A stretch of DNA of 64,000 nt from Flavihumibacter profundi. GTDB taxonomy: Bacteria; Bacteroidota; Bacteroidia; Chitinophagales; Chitinophagaceae. The stretch covers positions 372,001 through 436,000 of the forward strand of contig NZ_JAIQXE010000001.1 in the NCBI RefSeq assembly GCF_020076305.1, in the 5' to 3' direction. Both the position numbers and the translations under genes were made by a program. Positions 1-10,800 of the stretch are shown here, piece after piece; the first letter of the stretch is position 1, and every line of letters begins with the position of its first letter. Below the pieces are notes generated by a model. The model was not told where the DNA came from and did no database searches. It saw only the letters and a list, made by a program, of their open reading frames with translations.

Positions 1-411
1 ATCTGCAAAAAAAGTAATAGTCAGTTTTGGATGAACGCCACCCACAATATGGACTTCAGTAACTTGCTGCCCATCATATTTTCGAACAATATCCAGCATT
101 TGTTCGATTGATAATTCCCATCCTTCTTCTTTATGGGCATAGAGCTTTGAATAGGAGCAGAACTTACAACTAAAAACACAGATATTTGTTGGCTCAATAT
201 GAAAATTCCTATTGAAATATGTTTTATTGCCGTGTTTTCTTTCCCTAACAAAATTAGCCATAGCACCAAGCCAGGATAAGCTTCCTTTTTCAAAGAGGAG
301 AATTCCCTCATCCGGTGTCAGACGTTCTTCCTGCAAAATTTTTTGCCCGATTTTTTTAAGCTCCCTGTCAGTTACCAGGGTATTCAACCGATCGAATTGA
401 TTTTCGTTCAT
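1..411 (-). CDS. mqnE: Aminodeoxyfutalosine synthase MqnE, N-terminal part (runs off left edge)
   Basis: Reading leftward from an ATG at 411, 137 codons stay open to the window edge, so only the N-terminal part is present. The translation contains the radical-SAM cluster motif CxxxCxxC (in NICVFSCKFCSYSK, about residue 70), preceded by NRNFHIEPTN and followed by EVHIVGGVHP, a combination typical of MqnE. MqnE adds a SAM-derived radical to 3-[(1-carboxyvinyl)oxy]benzoate to make aminodeoxyfutalosine, in the futalosine route to menaquinone. The gene starts 1 base after the stop of the upstream T9SS-protein gene, so it may be read through from it, although the functions look unrelated. MqnC is a related radical-SAM enzyme and the main alternative. 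Confidence 0.85.
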   Translation of the reverse strand, partial: MNENQFDRLNTLVTDRELKKIGQKILQEERLTPDEGILLFEKGSLSWLGAMANFVRERKHGNKTYFNRNFHIEPTNICVFSCKFCSYSKLYAHKEEGWELSIEQMLDIVRKYDGQQVTEVHIVGGVHPKLTITFFAD

Positions 412-412
412 G

Positions 413-3400
413 TTATTGGACTGTTTTAATAATCTGCGTATTTTTTACACTATTGTTATAAATAAGCCTAACAATGTAAACGCCTGCAGGTTGCCTGCTG
501 ATGTCAACGGGAATTGAACTGCTTGAATTTCCATTAAAGGATTGCGACCATATCCGTTGTCCAAGCATATTAACAACCTCTATGCTTCGAAGGTTCTCCT
601 GATCTCGGTATTGTCTTACCAGGAGCATTCCGGTTGTTGGATTTGGTGTTACCAGGTAGCCGTCCTCCTTCAATTTAGCCGGCAAAGTTATAGTATAGAG
701 CCGGATATTATCCAGGTAAAGATTGTTATTCCCATTGTTAATATTCCGGAAGTATAACTGAACAGGCAGGTTTGGATCAATCAGTCCTGTAAGTGCGATG
801 GAGTCTGTTCTCCAATTTGCCTTGGACTTAGGCAGGAATTCATCTGTTGCCGGGAAATTCGGATCTGTTACGGTCTCAAGGTCAATACCCCATTTGGAAT
901 ACAGCAACAAACTGGTTTCGCCGCAATCCTGCGTTAGATAAACCTGTAAAGTATCTGTTGGCTGGTCTGCGGTTTTTGAATTGATATAGGCCAGGTCAAA
1001 TCTGAAGAAAATGGAGTCCACCTTGCCGGTTATTGTCGGTGGCATTATTAATTCATCGGCATCCCCAGCAATTTTATTAATATAATTCCTGATAAAAACA
1101 GATTTGGAACCATCTGTCGCTGCAGAACTGGTCGTTTCCCAGGTTACTGTATTAGGCACATTTGTAATATCCCAATTTGCCGGCGGGAAAGATGTGTTTT
1201 CAAAGCTTTGTTTCCATGGTGCAGATTCATCGGTAAACAGGAATACCCGTTGGACAATAGTATCATTTTCTGGAACCTGGTCAGGTTGTCCATTCGGCGA
1301 TGAAATGTAAGCGGTGAAAAAATTTGAACCACTCGCAGGCAGGGAGAATGAACTATCATAATTTATCATGTAGGTCTCACCGGTTATTAATTGAAGCCCG
1401 GAGAATACACGTGCAGTTTTTTTGCCATTGTTTAGCTGCAGGTTAATTGTAAAACTATTCAATGTCTGCCGGCCATTATTCTTCACTTCAATGACTGGTG
1501 AAAACTTATTGGTACAGACCCTGTTTGCAGGGCTTATTACCCGGCTTACTGAAGCATCAAGTTGTGGGAAAGTATATGGTGTAATATCAATATCATCAAT
1601 GTAAATATTCTGTCCAAATTTGTTAATAGTGATCCATGCAAAGGATACTGTCTGCGCTCCTTTAAATAGGCTGACTGGGAAAGACATCAGGATATTCTTC
1701 CATTCCCCGTCAACTGGCACCCAATTCAGATCTCCTGTTGTTCCAGTTGTGCTGGCTAAATCCGCACCACCTTTTTTCCATAATAATTCTGTAAAACTAT
1801 TACCGCAATCCAGCGACGCCATCAGCATCAGTGTATCACTGAAATTTGTAGAGTACGAATAAGGCTTATGGGCAAGTGCAAATTTTACGAAAACGGAATC
1901 AACATTCTGTAAACGCATGCTGGGTGATACAAGTAAATCCTGGTCATCCGGACTGTCGTAATTAAATAAATTCATAAAGGCCGATGCTACTCCGCTGTTT
2001 TTTGCTGCTGTAGTCCTTGCCCAGGTTAGACTTCCCGCGTTTGGGTTAATTACTGTCCATCCTGCTGGAGGGAAAACTGTTGATTCAAATCCCTGCTTTA
2101 TTGCTGCTGTTACTGGTTGTTGTACTGTAAAATTTATGCTCAATGAATCATTTACCTGCCGTTCATCGGTGCCTCCATTTGGTTGGTTCAGGAAAATCCG
2201 CAAGGTTTTATCCCCTAAGCCCGTAACTACAACTGGTAGGTTTATTGATACAGAGTTGCCATATTGTAAAGACCCCGTCCAGTTTGTAAATTGTACAGGC
2301 CCATTGTTTAATTGCCAGTTGATGCGAACAGATGTTAAAGTCTGTGTTCCACTGTTGGCTAACTCTATAATAGTACTAATGTCTTTAAGATTACAAAAAA
2401 CCTGGCCACTTAATGGGGAAAGAATACTTGACAATTTTGCATCCAGTTTTTTATTTGCCGCTAGTTTAATAGCAGCAAGTTTTGTTTTCCATCCGTCGGC
2501 GGCACCATACATAGAAGTAAGCCAGAACAGGGAATCGTTGGTGGGATCAGGGGAAATCATATTATAATCTCCCCACCTTGACGAATAAGTACCATATCCA
2601 GTTCCAGTGGCGATAGTAGTTTCATCGGCAGGAAGGCTTCCCAGGGGGTCGTTTGTATTTCTTCCTGCAACCCTTATAGATGGCCATAAGTTTTTTGATG
2701 CTGCATTAAAAACGGCCGCAATTTGCCCATTCCCATTCATATTCATGGAAGGGAAAAACCGGTGTGTATTATCTGGTGAATAAGTGCCTTCCTGGTATAA
2801 CTGCCAATCTCCTGTAGTTCTTCTTAATTCATGCCACCTTATAGCTGCAACACCCGGATCCCCGCCATTTACAGTGTGATAAACCAAAATTGATTCATGC
2901 GTTGGATACCTTCGGTAGACTGGCTTATCCATAATAAAAGCGGTAGTTGCCAAAAGGGGACTATTATTCCCAGGAACAGTTACACATGCCTGGAAATAAC
3001 CTCCGCCATCACAAATTAGGGAACTAAATGGCGCTGTCTGCAGTGATTGAAGGGTTGAAAATCTGCTGTTGGCTGGATTGTCATAATCAACGTCAAAGCC
3101 AAATAGAACAACGCTGTCTGCATCTGCTTCAGCAGTCCTGCCATCGTCATTCCGATAAGTAAATAAGCCAGGTGTGCCTGCTGCCGGAGGAGTTGGACCA
3201 AATGCATTTACCGGTGCTGCGCCATCATATTTTTCGGTATTTGCCAAACGGATGCGCTGCATCTGGATTGTTGGGCTTCCAGACAGCATTTGCTGTTTGT
3301 TGAAAGCATAAAATGAAATCCCGGCAAATTCGCTTCCTGGTATCAGGAAGTCACGGGAAGTTGCAAAATATGATTTGTCATCCCATACAGAAATTTTCGG

Positions 3401-4102
3401 GTAATCAGGGAAATAAGTAGTGTCAGTAAATTTATAGATATACCATGATTGCAAGGGGTCATTGGTCTTCGACACAAAAAATACCAAAGTATTTAAATCA
3501 GAACTTCCTGAAGGTGATCCGAATTCCGTCATAATATAACGGTCGGCATATTGGTCATAAAGGCAAATGCCATCACCTGCGCCACTATATCCAGCACCTT
3601 CTACAAGGTTGTCAAGATAAATTTGTGGATTAAGCGGTTGACCGGCTTTATTAAAGACCTGGAAATATGATCCCGATGGACCATTTACCATTTGAATCAC
3701 ATGGTTCGGACCTACACACAGTGTTGGATCAGCAGGGGTAATTTCCGCTGAAGTCATACCATCTTTGTTGATTGAAATTTCTGGCGAAAGCACATGTTGA
3801 TTCCCCAATGTCAGTGGATTTTTATTGCCAATTTTCGCGCTTCTTAATGGGTCTTCCTTAAATTTTTTTGCTTTCTCGTCCCATTTTATGACAGGATTTT
3901 TCCTTTTTCCCCGGTTCCAGAATAATCCTTTTTTATCCCTTATGGCAATGTTTAATCTGCTCGGATCTGGTGTGATTTCACGAATTGGCCTGGTAGAACC
4001 AAGAAGTTGACCTTTTGTTTCCAGGATTTTTCCCGTTTGGGCTAGAAGCGTAGGAACTACCACAACTAAACTCCAGAACACACAGAATAATTTCTTTTTC
4101 AT
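413..4102 (-). CDS. Large secreted protein with T9SS type A C-terminal sorting domain
   Basis: The start is taken at the ATG at 4102, because the only upstream option is a GTG five codons earlier and this ATG opens directly on a signal peptide (MKKKLFCVFW, cleavage near LLAQ). The protein has 1229 residues. Residues about 95-540 form a secreted region of unknown fold beginning with ADPTLCVGPNHV. Two CARDB-like adhesion segments start near residues 555 and 848, each followed by a choice-of-anchor-J/MAM-like segment with FPPAGW (about 672) or FPPANW (about 967). From about residue 1145 the sequence (VTPNPTTG, then NMLGQ and QPAGVYIVRL) is a T9SS type A sorting signal, so the protein is probably exported across the outer membrane and kept on the surface or released. 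No catalytic motif was recognised; adhesion or matrix binding is inference. Confidence 0.88.
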   Translation of the reverse strand: MKKKLFCVFWSLVVVVPTLLAQTGKILETKGQLLGSTRPIREITPDPSRLNIAIRDKKGLFWNRGKRKNPVIKWDEKAKKFKEDPLRSAKIGNKNPLTLGNQHVLSPEISINKDGMTSAEITPADPTLCVGPNHVIQMVNGPSGSYFQVFNKAGQPLNPQIYLDNLVEGAGYSGAGDGICLYDQYADRYIMTEFGSPSGSSDLNTLVFFVSKTNDPLQSWYIYKFTDTTYFPDYPKISVWDDKSYFATSRDFLIPGSEFAGISFYAFNKQQMLSGSPTIQMQRIRLANTEKYDGAAPVNAFGPTPPAAGTPGLFTYRNDDGRTAEADADSVVLFGFDVDYDNPANSRFSTLQSLQTAPFSSLICDGGGYFQACVTVPGNNSPLLATTAFIMDKPVYRRYPTHESILVYHTVNGGDPGVAAIRWHELRRTTGDWQLYQEGTYSPDNTHRFFPSMNMNGNGQIAAVFNAASKNLWPSIRVAGRNTNDPLGSLPADETTIATGTGYGTYSSRWGDYNMISPDPTNDSLFWLTSMYGAADGWKTKLAAIKLAANKKLDAKLSSILSPLSGQVFCNLKDISTIIELANSGTQTLTSVRINWQLNNGPVQFTNWTGSLQYGNSVSINLPVVVTGLGDKTLRIFLNQPNGGTDERQVNDSLSINFTVQQPVTAAIKQGFESTVFPPAGWTVINPNAGSLTWARTTAAKNSGVASAFMNLFNYDSPDDQDLLVSPSMRLQNVDSVFVKFALAHKPYSYSTNFSDTLMLMASLDCGNSFTELLWKKGGADLASTTGTTGDLNWVPVDGEWKNILMSFPVSLFKGAQTVSFAWITINKFGQNIYIDDIDITPYTFPQLDASVSRVISPANRVCTNKFSPVIEVKNNGRQTLNSFTINLQLNNGKKTARVFSGLQLITGETYMINYDSSFSLPASGSNFFTAYISSPNGQPDQVPENDTIVQRVFLFTDESAPWKQSFENTSFPPANWDITNVPNTVTWETTSSAATDGSKSVFIRNYINKIAGDADELIMPPTITGKVDSIFFRFDLAYINSKTADQPTDTLQVYLTQDCGETSLLLYSKWGIDLETVTDPNFPATDEFLPKSKANWRTDSIALTGLIDPNLPVQLYFRNINNGNNNLYLDNIRLYTITLPAKLKEDGYLVTPNPTTGMLLVRQYRDQENLRSIEVVNMLGQRIWSQSFNGNSSSSIPVDISRQPAGVYIVRLIYNNSVKNTQIIKTVQ

Positions 4103-4128
4103 GTAACTTATTGACACGGGCAGAATTA

Positions 4129-4136
4129 CAAATATA
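4129..4136 (-). promoter_or_regulatory. Candidate Bacteroidota promoter (-7 box) for the T9SS-protein gene
   Basis: Read leftward the bases are TATATTTG, matching TAnnTTTG. A TTG lies about 20 bases upstream (near 4157-4160), a suitable -33 distance. The box is 27 bases ahead of the chosen ATG at 4102, which supports that start. Confidence 0.5.
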
Positions 4137-4205
4137 ACTTCAAGTCTTCATGCGTACAACAAAGCTTAAAAACTTCTATCTTCCCCCGATATAAATAAAT
4201 TCCTT

Positions 4206-5468
4206 ATGGGTCGTTTCCAGGGTATTATTGGCATAGTGCTGATTTTAGGAATCGCTTACCTGTTTTCTAACAATAAGAAAAGGATCAATTACAGGGTGAT
4301 TGTTACTGGAATGGCCCTTCAGCTGTTCATTGCTGTGCTGATTTTAAAAGTACCGGCAGTAACCGGTTTTTTCCAGCTATTGGGAAAAGGAATGTCGAAA
4401 ATTGAAATTTTTGCCCGCAAAGGTGCATCTTTTGTTTATGGTGGTATTGCTGTCGAAAAGCCTGATGGAACTTTTGGGAATTACATCAACTCAGGCTTTG
4501 TCTTTGCCTTTAATGTGACATCCACTATTATCCTGGTCTGTGCACTAGTGGCCATTTTGTATCATTTCGGTATAATGCAGCGGGTAGTTGCTGTAATTGC
4601 AATAGCCATGAATTTTATTATGCGTGTCAGTGGGGCGGAAGCATTAAGTAATGTAGCCAGTGCCTTTATTGGGCAGGTAGAAGCCCAGGTAATGATCAGG
4701 CCATACCTGCAAACAATGACCATGAGTGAATTGCTGGCCAGTATGAGTGGTAGTCTTGCCTGCATTGCTGGCGGAATTCTGGTTGTTTATGCAAATATGG
4801 GGGCACAAGCTGGAATAGACCTTGCTCCTAAATTGATTATGGCCAGTCTTATGGCCGCTCCCGGTGCCCTGGTAATTTCCAAAATAGTTTTTCCCGAAAC
4901 GGAAGAAAGCCAAACCCTGGGAACAGTAAAACTGGAAGTAAAAAGCAGTTATACAAATGTTGTGGATGCCATTTCACATGGGGCAGGGGATGGTTTTAAA
5001 ATTGCCATGAATGTAATTGCTATGTTAATTGGATTTATTGCAGTTATTGCCTGCCTCGATTGGATATTGGTTAAAGCGGGGCATTTATTTAATCCGGCTT
5101 TCGATCTTAGCATAAATTATATTTTCGGAAAAATCTTTTACCCCTTTGCCTGGTCTATGGGGGTTCCGATGCAGGATGTAGATAGTGTTGCAACCTTACT
5201 CGGACAAAAACTGACTATAAATGAATTTGTAGCTTTTCAAAACCTGACCAATCATTCTGTTCCTGTAATTTCTGATAAAGGGTTATTAATTGTTAGTATT
5301 GCTATCTGTGGATTTGCCAACTTTAGTTCCGTAGGAATGCAGATTGGCGGAATTGGCGAAATTGCCCCAGGCAGGAGGGCGGATCTTGCCCGACTTGGCA
5401 TGAAGGCTTTATTGTGCGGCACGCTTGCGTCTTACCTAAGTGCAACAATTGCGGGTATACTTATCTGA
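4206..5468 (+). CDS. CNT-family (NupC-type) nucleoside transporter
   Basis: A 420-residue polytopic inner-membrane protein. Features of concentrative nucleoside transporters are visible: an N-terminal helix pair, a GQVEAQVMIRPYL stretch near residue 157 corresponding to the family's GQ(T/S)EA motif, and the C-terminal GFANFSSVGMQIGGIGEIAPGR segment that lines the substrate site in NupC/CNT proteins. The family imports nucleosides with sodium or protons. The second position of the GQTEAP motif is altered here (GQVEAQ), so the substrate and coupling ion cannot be read from sequence. The gene stands alone and converges on the downstream lipoprotein gene with only 3 bases between stop codons; no terminator hairpin was seen in that junction. 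Confidence 0.88.
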   Translation: MGRFQGIIGIVLILGIAYLFSNNKKRINYRVIVTGMALQLFIAVLILKVPAVTGFFQLLGKGMSKIEIFARKGASFVYGGIAVEKPDGTFGNYINSGFVFAFNVTSTIILVCALVAILYHFGIMQRVVAVIAIAMNFIMRVSGAEALSNVASAFIGQVEAQVMIRPYLQTMTMSELLASMSGSLACIAGGILVVYANMGAQAGIDLAPKLIMASLMAAPGALVISKIVFPETEESQTLGTVKLEVKSSYTNVVDAISHGAGDGFKIAMNVIAMLIGFIAVIACLDWILVKAGHLFNPAFDLSINYIFGKIFYPFAWSMGVPMQDVDSVATLLGQKLTINEFVAFQNLTNHSVPVISDKGLLIVSIAICGFANFSSVGMQIGGIGEIAPGRRADLARLGMKALLCGTLASYLSATIAGILI

Positions 5469-5471
5469 TAG

Positions 5472-7241
5472 TTAAAAATTCCTCAGTATTTTGAAATTAA
5501 ATGAAAAAGGCAACACCTGGCTTAACGCAGGAGATGTAAGCTTTCCAATGCATCTTCCTATAATATAGCTGCCGGGCATTCCATAATCTGTTACTTCAAC
5601 TGCTATATTGCCGCTTGGAGAAAAAACCATTTTATCCTGATTAATATTTAAAGCTGTTACAGGGAATTGGCCAGGCTTGCCGGTTCCACTAAAGGTAAAA
5701 CTGAATGCAGCTTTTGAACGGTCAGCCCCCTTGTAGCATAATATTGTCGTTTTATTTTGGACTGTTGAAGGGGCCTGAACCAATGAGTCAGAAGGAGCCT
5801 GTAACAGGTAATTGGTACCATTAATGTTATAACTCACAAACTGGTTGTTCTCTTGGTTGCAGGTACTGATTGTTCCTGCATCATAATTTCCTTCAGTAAT
5901 ATCAATATCCTGCAAATCACTTTCCAGGTTGCCTTCATCATCAACCGCAACCAATCTTGCCTTTACCAATGCCTTTGAGCATCGGTTGAGTGTAATTACG
6001 AATTTACCCTCATGTATTGCAGCCCTGTAGGTTTTATTCTCTAATTCAAGGGATACATGGCCATTGTATACGCCCCCAACTTTGCAATTCACGACCTTTC
6101 CGGAAATTGTTATTGTTGCGGCTTTTTCGGCACCACTTTCAATTTTCCCTAACCAGTTAGCTGTAGTTCCGGCAGTGAATTTTTTGTTGGCCAGTATTTC
6201 CTGGCATTCGTTTACTACTTTTAATTCCAGTGCCTGGTTTCCGGGGGAAGATATTGACAGAAAACCTTTATCATCAGTGTAGGTGATGTTTGAAACCGGT
6301 TGCTCCCCATCTCCTGAATACAATTGTACTTTTGCAAATGGGATACTATTCCCGTTTTTATCTACGATATTAGCCTTCACTGGAACAAGGGGCATTGCAA
6401 TACCACAAGCCCAGATCGACAAATGCGATACATACCCCTGGTAATTATTTCCTGATTTTTCAGCAATGCCTTCCTCAATCCAGATTCCACTACTCAAATC
6501 ATAATGCCAGAGTGAGATGCTGGAAGGTGCATTTCCCAGTAAGGATGGAGGAATTGGAAATTTCATTAAAGCAGGCTTTCCTGTTTCTAATTCGAGCGCC
6601 TGTCCCGACTCCCCCGTTAATTCCGTAACGAGCATGCCGAATGCCTTTAGGGCAACTTCCTTTTTATTTAAGGTAAGGCCTTTGATACCCGGTAAGTAAT
6701 GGAAAAACCGGTAGTCTTCATTGTTCATGGAATAGGCTGATAGTTCAGCTATACCCATATATGATTGCCTGCTTACACGATCTGTTAATGCATTTGCGGG
6801 GAAATTGATGGCTGCGCCACCAGGTAGTTGGAAATTTGTACCGGCAGGCACACTGAATTGCTGTTTATTGCTTTGCTCAAGAATACTTATTTCTGCGAAT
6901 TGTTCTGAGGATGGCAGTACTTCAAGGGTTTGGTAAGTTCTGAAATACCCGGGTTTATATACTTCAATGAGCGTTGCAGATTGATTTACATGCAGTCCGG
7001 AAAAATGGAAGTTGCCATTGATGTCTGTTTGAGTAACAATGGTTCCGGAACGAACTACTGCACCATTCATTGGAATTTGGTGGTCATCAGTAATCCTTCC
7101 GTTTAAATTGATTTCTACCAGGTTGGCCGTTTCTTTAGAAGCAGGCACAATTGATGAACCAATGTCGGTTTTCTTACATGAATTAGTAATAATCACAAGT
7201 AGGACCAGGACCCACTTTGTGCAGGATATTGGAGTTCTCAT
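5472..7241 (-). CDS. Lipoprotein with carboxypeptidase-regulatory-like domains
   Basis: The ATG at 7241 is preferred over a TTG seven codons upstream, because it puts a normal lipoprotein signal at the N-terminus with lipobox ITNSC and the lipidated Cys at residue 22. The mature part (589 residues in all) opens with a carboxypeptidase-regulatory-like beta-sandwich (LNGRITDDHQIPMNGAVVRSG, residues about 45-100). A second one (ANIVDKNGNSIPFAKVQLYS) starts near residue 290. The middle contains an FPANALTD segment common in large Bacteroidota surface lipoproteins. There is no peptidase motif, TonB plug or T9SS signal. It is probably anchored in the outer membrane; binding or scaffold function is inference. 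The gene is not clearly in an operon. Confidence 0.75.
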   Translation of the reverse strand: MRTPISCTKWVLVLLVIITNSCKKTDIGSSIVPASKETANLVEINLNGRITDDHQIPMNGAVVRSGTIVTQTDINGNFHFSGLHVNQSATLIEVYKPGYFRTYQTLEVLPSSEQFAEISILEQSNKQQFSVPAGTNFQLPGGAAINFPANALTDRVSRQSYMGIAELSAYSMNNEDYRFFHYLPGIKGLTLNKKEVALKAFGMLVTELTGESGQALELETGKPALMKFPIPPSLLGNAPSSISLWHYDLSSGIWIEEGIAEKSGNNYQGYVSHLSIWACGIAMPLVPVKANIVDKNGNSIPFAKVQLYSGDGEQPVSNITYTDDKGFLSISSPGNQALELKVVNECQEILANKKFTAGTTANWLGKIESGAEKAATITISGKVVNCKVGGVYNGHVSLELENKTYRAAIHEGKFVITLNRCSKALVKARLVAVDDEGNLESDLQDIDITEGNYDAGTISTCNQENNQFVSYNINGTNYLLQAPSDSLVQAPSTVQNKTTILCYKGADRSKAAFSFTFSGTGKPGQFPVTALNINQDKMVFSPSGNIAVEVTDYGMPGSYIIGRCIGKLTSPALSQVLPFSFNFKILRNF

Positions 7242-7359
7242 AGGCTTGAATCTTTGAATCAAACGGGTAATGCGCCATTTTCTTGCTTATCCCCTCAAAA
7301 ATTCGACGAGTGTTTTTCCATATGGTCCAAAACCATTGAATTATGCATTAAATGCAAAA

Positions 7360-7384
7360 AAAGGCTTCCTTTAGGGAAGCCTTT
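7360..7384 (-). terminator. Rho-independent terminator of trxA
   Basis: AAAGGCTTCC at 7360-7369 pairs with GGAAGCCTTT at 7375-7384 around a short loop. Read leftward the hairpin runs into a T stretch (A run at 7355-7362 on the plus strand). It begins 22 bases past the trxA stop. Confidence 0.85.
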
Positions 7385-7405
7385 ACGTAAAAAATTGCTA
7401 TTCAA

Positions 7406-7723
7406 TTAGATATGTGCTTCGATTTTTTTTACAAAATTGGCCTTTGGTTGTGCACCAACAAGCTTATCAACAACCTGGCCGTTTTTTACGAACAGGATAG
7501 CTGGAATTGATGTAATGCCATAATTTACAGACAGTTGCGGATTATTATCGACATTTACTTTCCCGATTTTTACCTTACCGTCATACTCTTTAGACAGTTC
7601 CTCAATTACAGGTCCGATTGCGCGACATGGTCCACACCATTCTGCCCAGAAATCTATTACACTTAATTTATCTGATGCCAGAACTTCATTCTGGAAGTTG
7701 GCATCGGTGAATTCTAAAGCCAT
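7406..7723 (-). CDS. trxA: Thioredoxin
   Basis: A 105-residue cytoplasmic thioredoxin of normal length. The redox motif WCGPC sits near residues 29-33 in the context [13 protein letters not shown], and the cis-proline loop is TSIPAILF near residue 73. It reduces disulfides in proteins such as ribonucleotide reductase and Msr enzymes, and is itself reduced by thioredoxin reductase (not in this window). It has its own promoter box at 7763-7770 and its own terminator at 7360-7384, so it is probably transcribed alone despite lying downstream of dnaE. Confidence 0.97.
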   Translation of the reverse strand: MALEFTDANFQNEVLASDKLSVIDFWAEWCGPCRAIGPVIEELSKEYDGKVKIGKVNVDNNPQLSVNYGITSIPAILFVKNGQVVDKLVGAQPKANFVKKIEAHI

Positions 7724-7762
7724 AATTATTGATTTAAAATTGTTTTAGTTTTAAATAGAACG

Positions 7763-7770
7763 CAAAAATA
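7763..7770 (-). promoter_or_regulatory. Candidate -7 promoter box of trxA
   Basis: Read leftward the bases are TATTTTTG, an exact TAnnTTTG match 39 bases before the trxA ATG. No convincing -33 TTTG was found at the right distance. Confidence 0.5.
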
Positions 7771-7821
7771 GGTCCCTTGGTTGAATTGGGTTGTTATGAC
7801 ATCTATAATTGTTAAAATCGG

Positions 7822-10800
7822 TCAATTTGTGTCCACTTTTATGTCTAATTCAGGTTGAAGTTGCAGCCAGGCCGTCAATTCGTCATTCATTTCCAATCCG
7901 TTTTCAATACTATATAAACTTGTTATCGATTGTGAGCGTTGTTCCATAAGGTTGATCCTCAAACTGGTCTTTCCCGGGAATTTTCTCAGGTTCCCCTCCA
8001 GGAATCCAATCATTTCTGCGGAAATATGCCTTGGTTCAACATATAATACCAGTTGTTTGGTAAGTGACTGTTTGATTGTTTCCAACAAGTTTATCCTTTC
8101 AATTTTAAATTCGAATTGCTCTGTATTGAAGCGCGATTTAAAGGAGCCTGTTATAAATAGGTTTTTGCCTTTATCGAGATAATCTTTGAACCGCATATAA
8201 TCATCCCCCCAAAGCATGAGTTCAGTTTTACCTGAATAATCTTCCAGCGTTAGTGCTCCAAAGTTCCGGCCTGTTTTAGTAATCCGGTGCTGTCCATCTA
8301 TTACCAAACCTGCTAACCTGTATTGCCGGCCATTTCCAATCAAAAGTGGATTGTCTTTTATTTCATTGAATTCCTGCAAGGGCATGATATTGTAATGCCG
8401 CATTTCAAATTTGAAATGGTCAAGTGGATGCCCGCTGATAAAAATGCCTGTTACTTCTTTTTCTTTTTCCAGTCTTTCAGTCAATGTCCATGGGTCGCAG
8501 GCAGGAATCTTTGGTGAAGGCAGGTCCATCACCGCAGGCAGTTCGCCGAAAAGGGTATTGCTGCTTCCCGAAGATTGCGCCTGGTAAATGTTACCGTATT
8601 TGATGATTTTTTCCAATCCCGTACTGGTATCCCCGGCAGGGATATAAAAATATTGCGCCCTGTGCAATTCCGGAAAACAGTCAAATGCGCCAGCATGCGC
8701 CAGGCTTTCCAATGTTTTCTTATTTACCGTCCGTTGGTTTATCCTTTTGATCATTTCAAAAATGGAAACAAACGCCCCGTTTTTATCCCTGTCACTTATA
8801 ATGCTGTCTACTGCTGCCTCTCCAACACCTTTGAGTCCGCCTAATCCGAACCTGATTGCACCTGCCTTGTTTACAGCAAATCCTTTTTGTGATTCATTGA
8901 TATCAGGACCAAGTACGTTCAGCCCCATTCGTTTACACTCTTCCATGAAGAAGGTGATTTTTTCAATACTACCGGCATTATTCAATACTGCAGCCATATA
9001 TTCAGAAGGGTAGTGGGCTTTCAGGTATGCGGTCTGGTAAGCCACAAATGCATAGCAGGTAGAATGTGATTTATTGAATGCGTATTGCGCAAATGCTTCC
9101 CAGTCTGTCCAGATTTTTTCCAGTTTTTCTGCAGGATGACCTTTTTTTACAGCACCTTCCACAAACTGTTTTTTCATTTTATCCAAAACAGATTTCTGCT
9201 TTTTACCCATTGCTTTCCGTAATACGTCTGCATCACCTTTGCTGAATCCGCCAATTTTCTGCGCGAGCAGCATTACCTGCTCCTGGTATACTGTAATACC
9301 ATAGGTTTCTTCGAGGTATTCCTTCATTTCCTCGAGATCATAGCTTATTGCTTCCTTACCGTGTTTGCGGTCAATGAAGTTGGGAATATATGCCAGTGGA
9401 CCAGGCCGGTACAGGGCATTCATGGCAATTAGGTCTGCAAACTGATCAGGTTTAAGGTCTCGCAGGTATTTCTGCATACCCGGACTTTCAAACTGGAAGG
9501 TTCCAATAGTATCAGCCTTTTGATATAGTTCAAATGTTTTTACATCATCCAGGGGTACATCATCTATAATAATTTCAACGCCATGGTTCTGTTTGATCAG
9601 CGCCAGTGCATTTTTCAAAATGGTAAGGGTTTTCAATCCCAGGAAGTCCATTTTAATTACACCAGCATCTTCAATAATACTTCCTTCAATTTGTGTAACC
9701 AGCAACTCGGAATCTTTAGCTGTACAGACGGGTATGATATTCATGAGGTCGTCTGGTGCAATTATAATACCTGCTGCATGTAAACCGGTATTGCGTACTG
9801 ATCCTTCAAGCCTTTCCGCTTCCTTTAAAACCTGGGCACGGATATCAATCCCATTATAAATTTCCCTTAGTTTTTTAACGTTGTCAATATCCTCGGGGCC
9901 AAGCTGTTCTTTAGATTGCAGGGATTTTTCTCCATCCTTATCTGTAATCGGGGCTTTCAAAACACGGCCTAATTCGATGCCGGGCTTATCGGGAACCATT
10001 TTAGCTAGGGCATTTGATTCAGACAAAGGAAGATCAAGAACACGGGCAACATCCTTGATACTCATTTTTGCTGCCATCGTACCATAAGTAACGATTTGTG
10101 CTACCTGGTTTTTACCATATTTCTGAACTACATAATCGATAACTTTCTGGCGACCATCATCATCAAAGTCGGTATCGATATCGGGCATGCTCTTTCGGTC
10201 GGGGTTAAGGAACCTCTCGAAAAGCAAATTGTACTTCATGGGATCAATATTGGTAATACCAATGCAGTATGCCACCACACTCCCTGCTGCTGACCCACGT
10301 CCAGGTCCTACAAATACACCCAGGTCACGGCCGGCCTGGATGAAATCACTCACAATCAAAAAGTAACCTGCAAATCCCATGGTTTTGATAGTGAACAATT
10401 CGAAATCCAGTCTTTCCTGTACTTCCTGGCTGATTTCTGTATACCTGTTTTTTGCGCCTTCATAAGTGATGTGTCGCAGGTATTCCCATTGGTTAAGGTT
10501 GCTGTCCTTATGTACCTGGAATTCTTTTGGTATCGGGAATGCCGGAAGAAGAATATCCTTTTTCAGGTTAAGTAATTCCACCCTGTCAACAATCATATTT
10601 GTATTGTCAATAGCTTCGGGAACATCGCTGAACAGGGTACTCATTTCAGCACTGCTCTTGAAATAAAACTGGTCATTGGGAAACTTAAATCGCCGGTTAC
10701 GTATGTTCGCATCATCGTTCACGAAATCATCAAACCCCGGTGTACTTTGCTTTTCACCGGTATTAATACAAAGCAGGATATCATGTGCATTGGCATCGTC

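Noticed and set aside
1179-1187. GCCGGCGGG resembling the core of the palindrome at 25878
   Set aside because: A single copy inside the FPPANW codons of the T9SS protein, with no repeat or dyad around it; a chance match.
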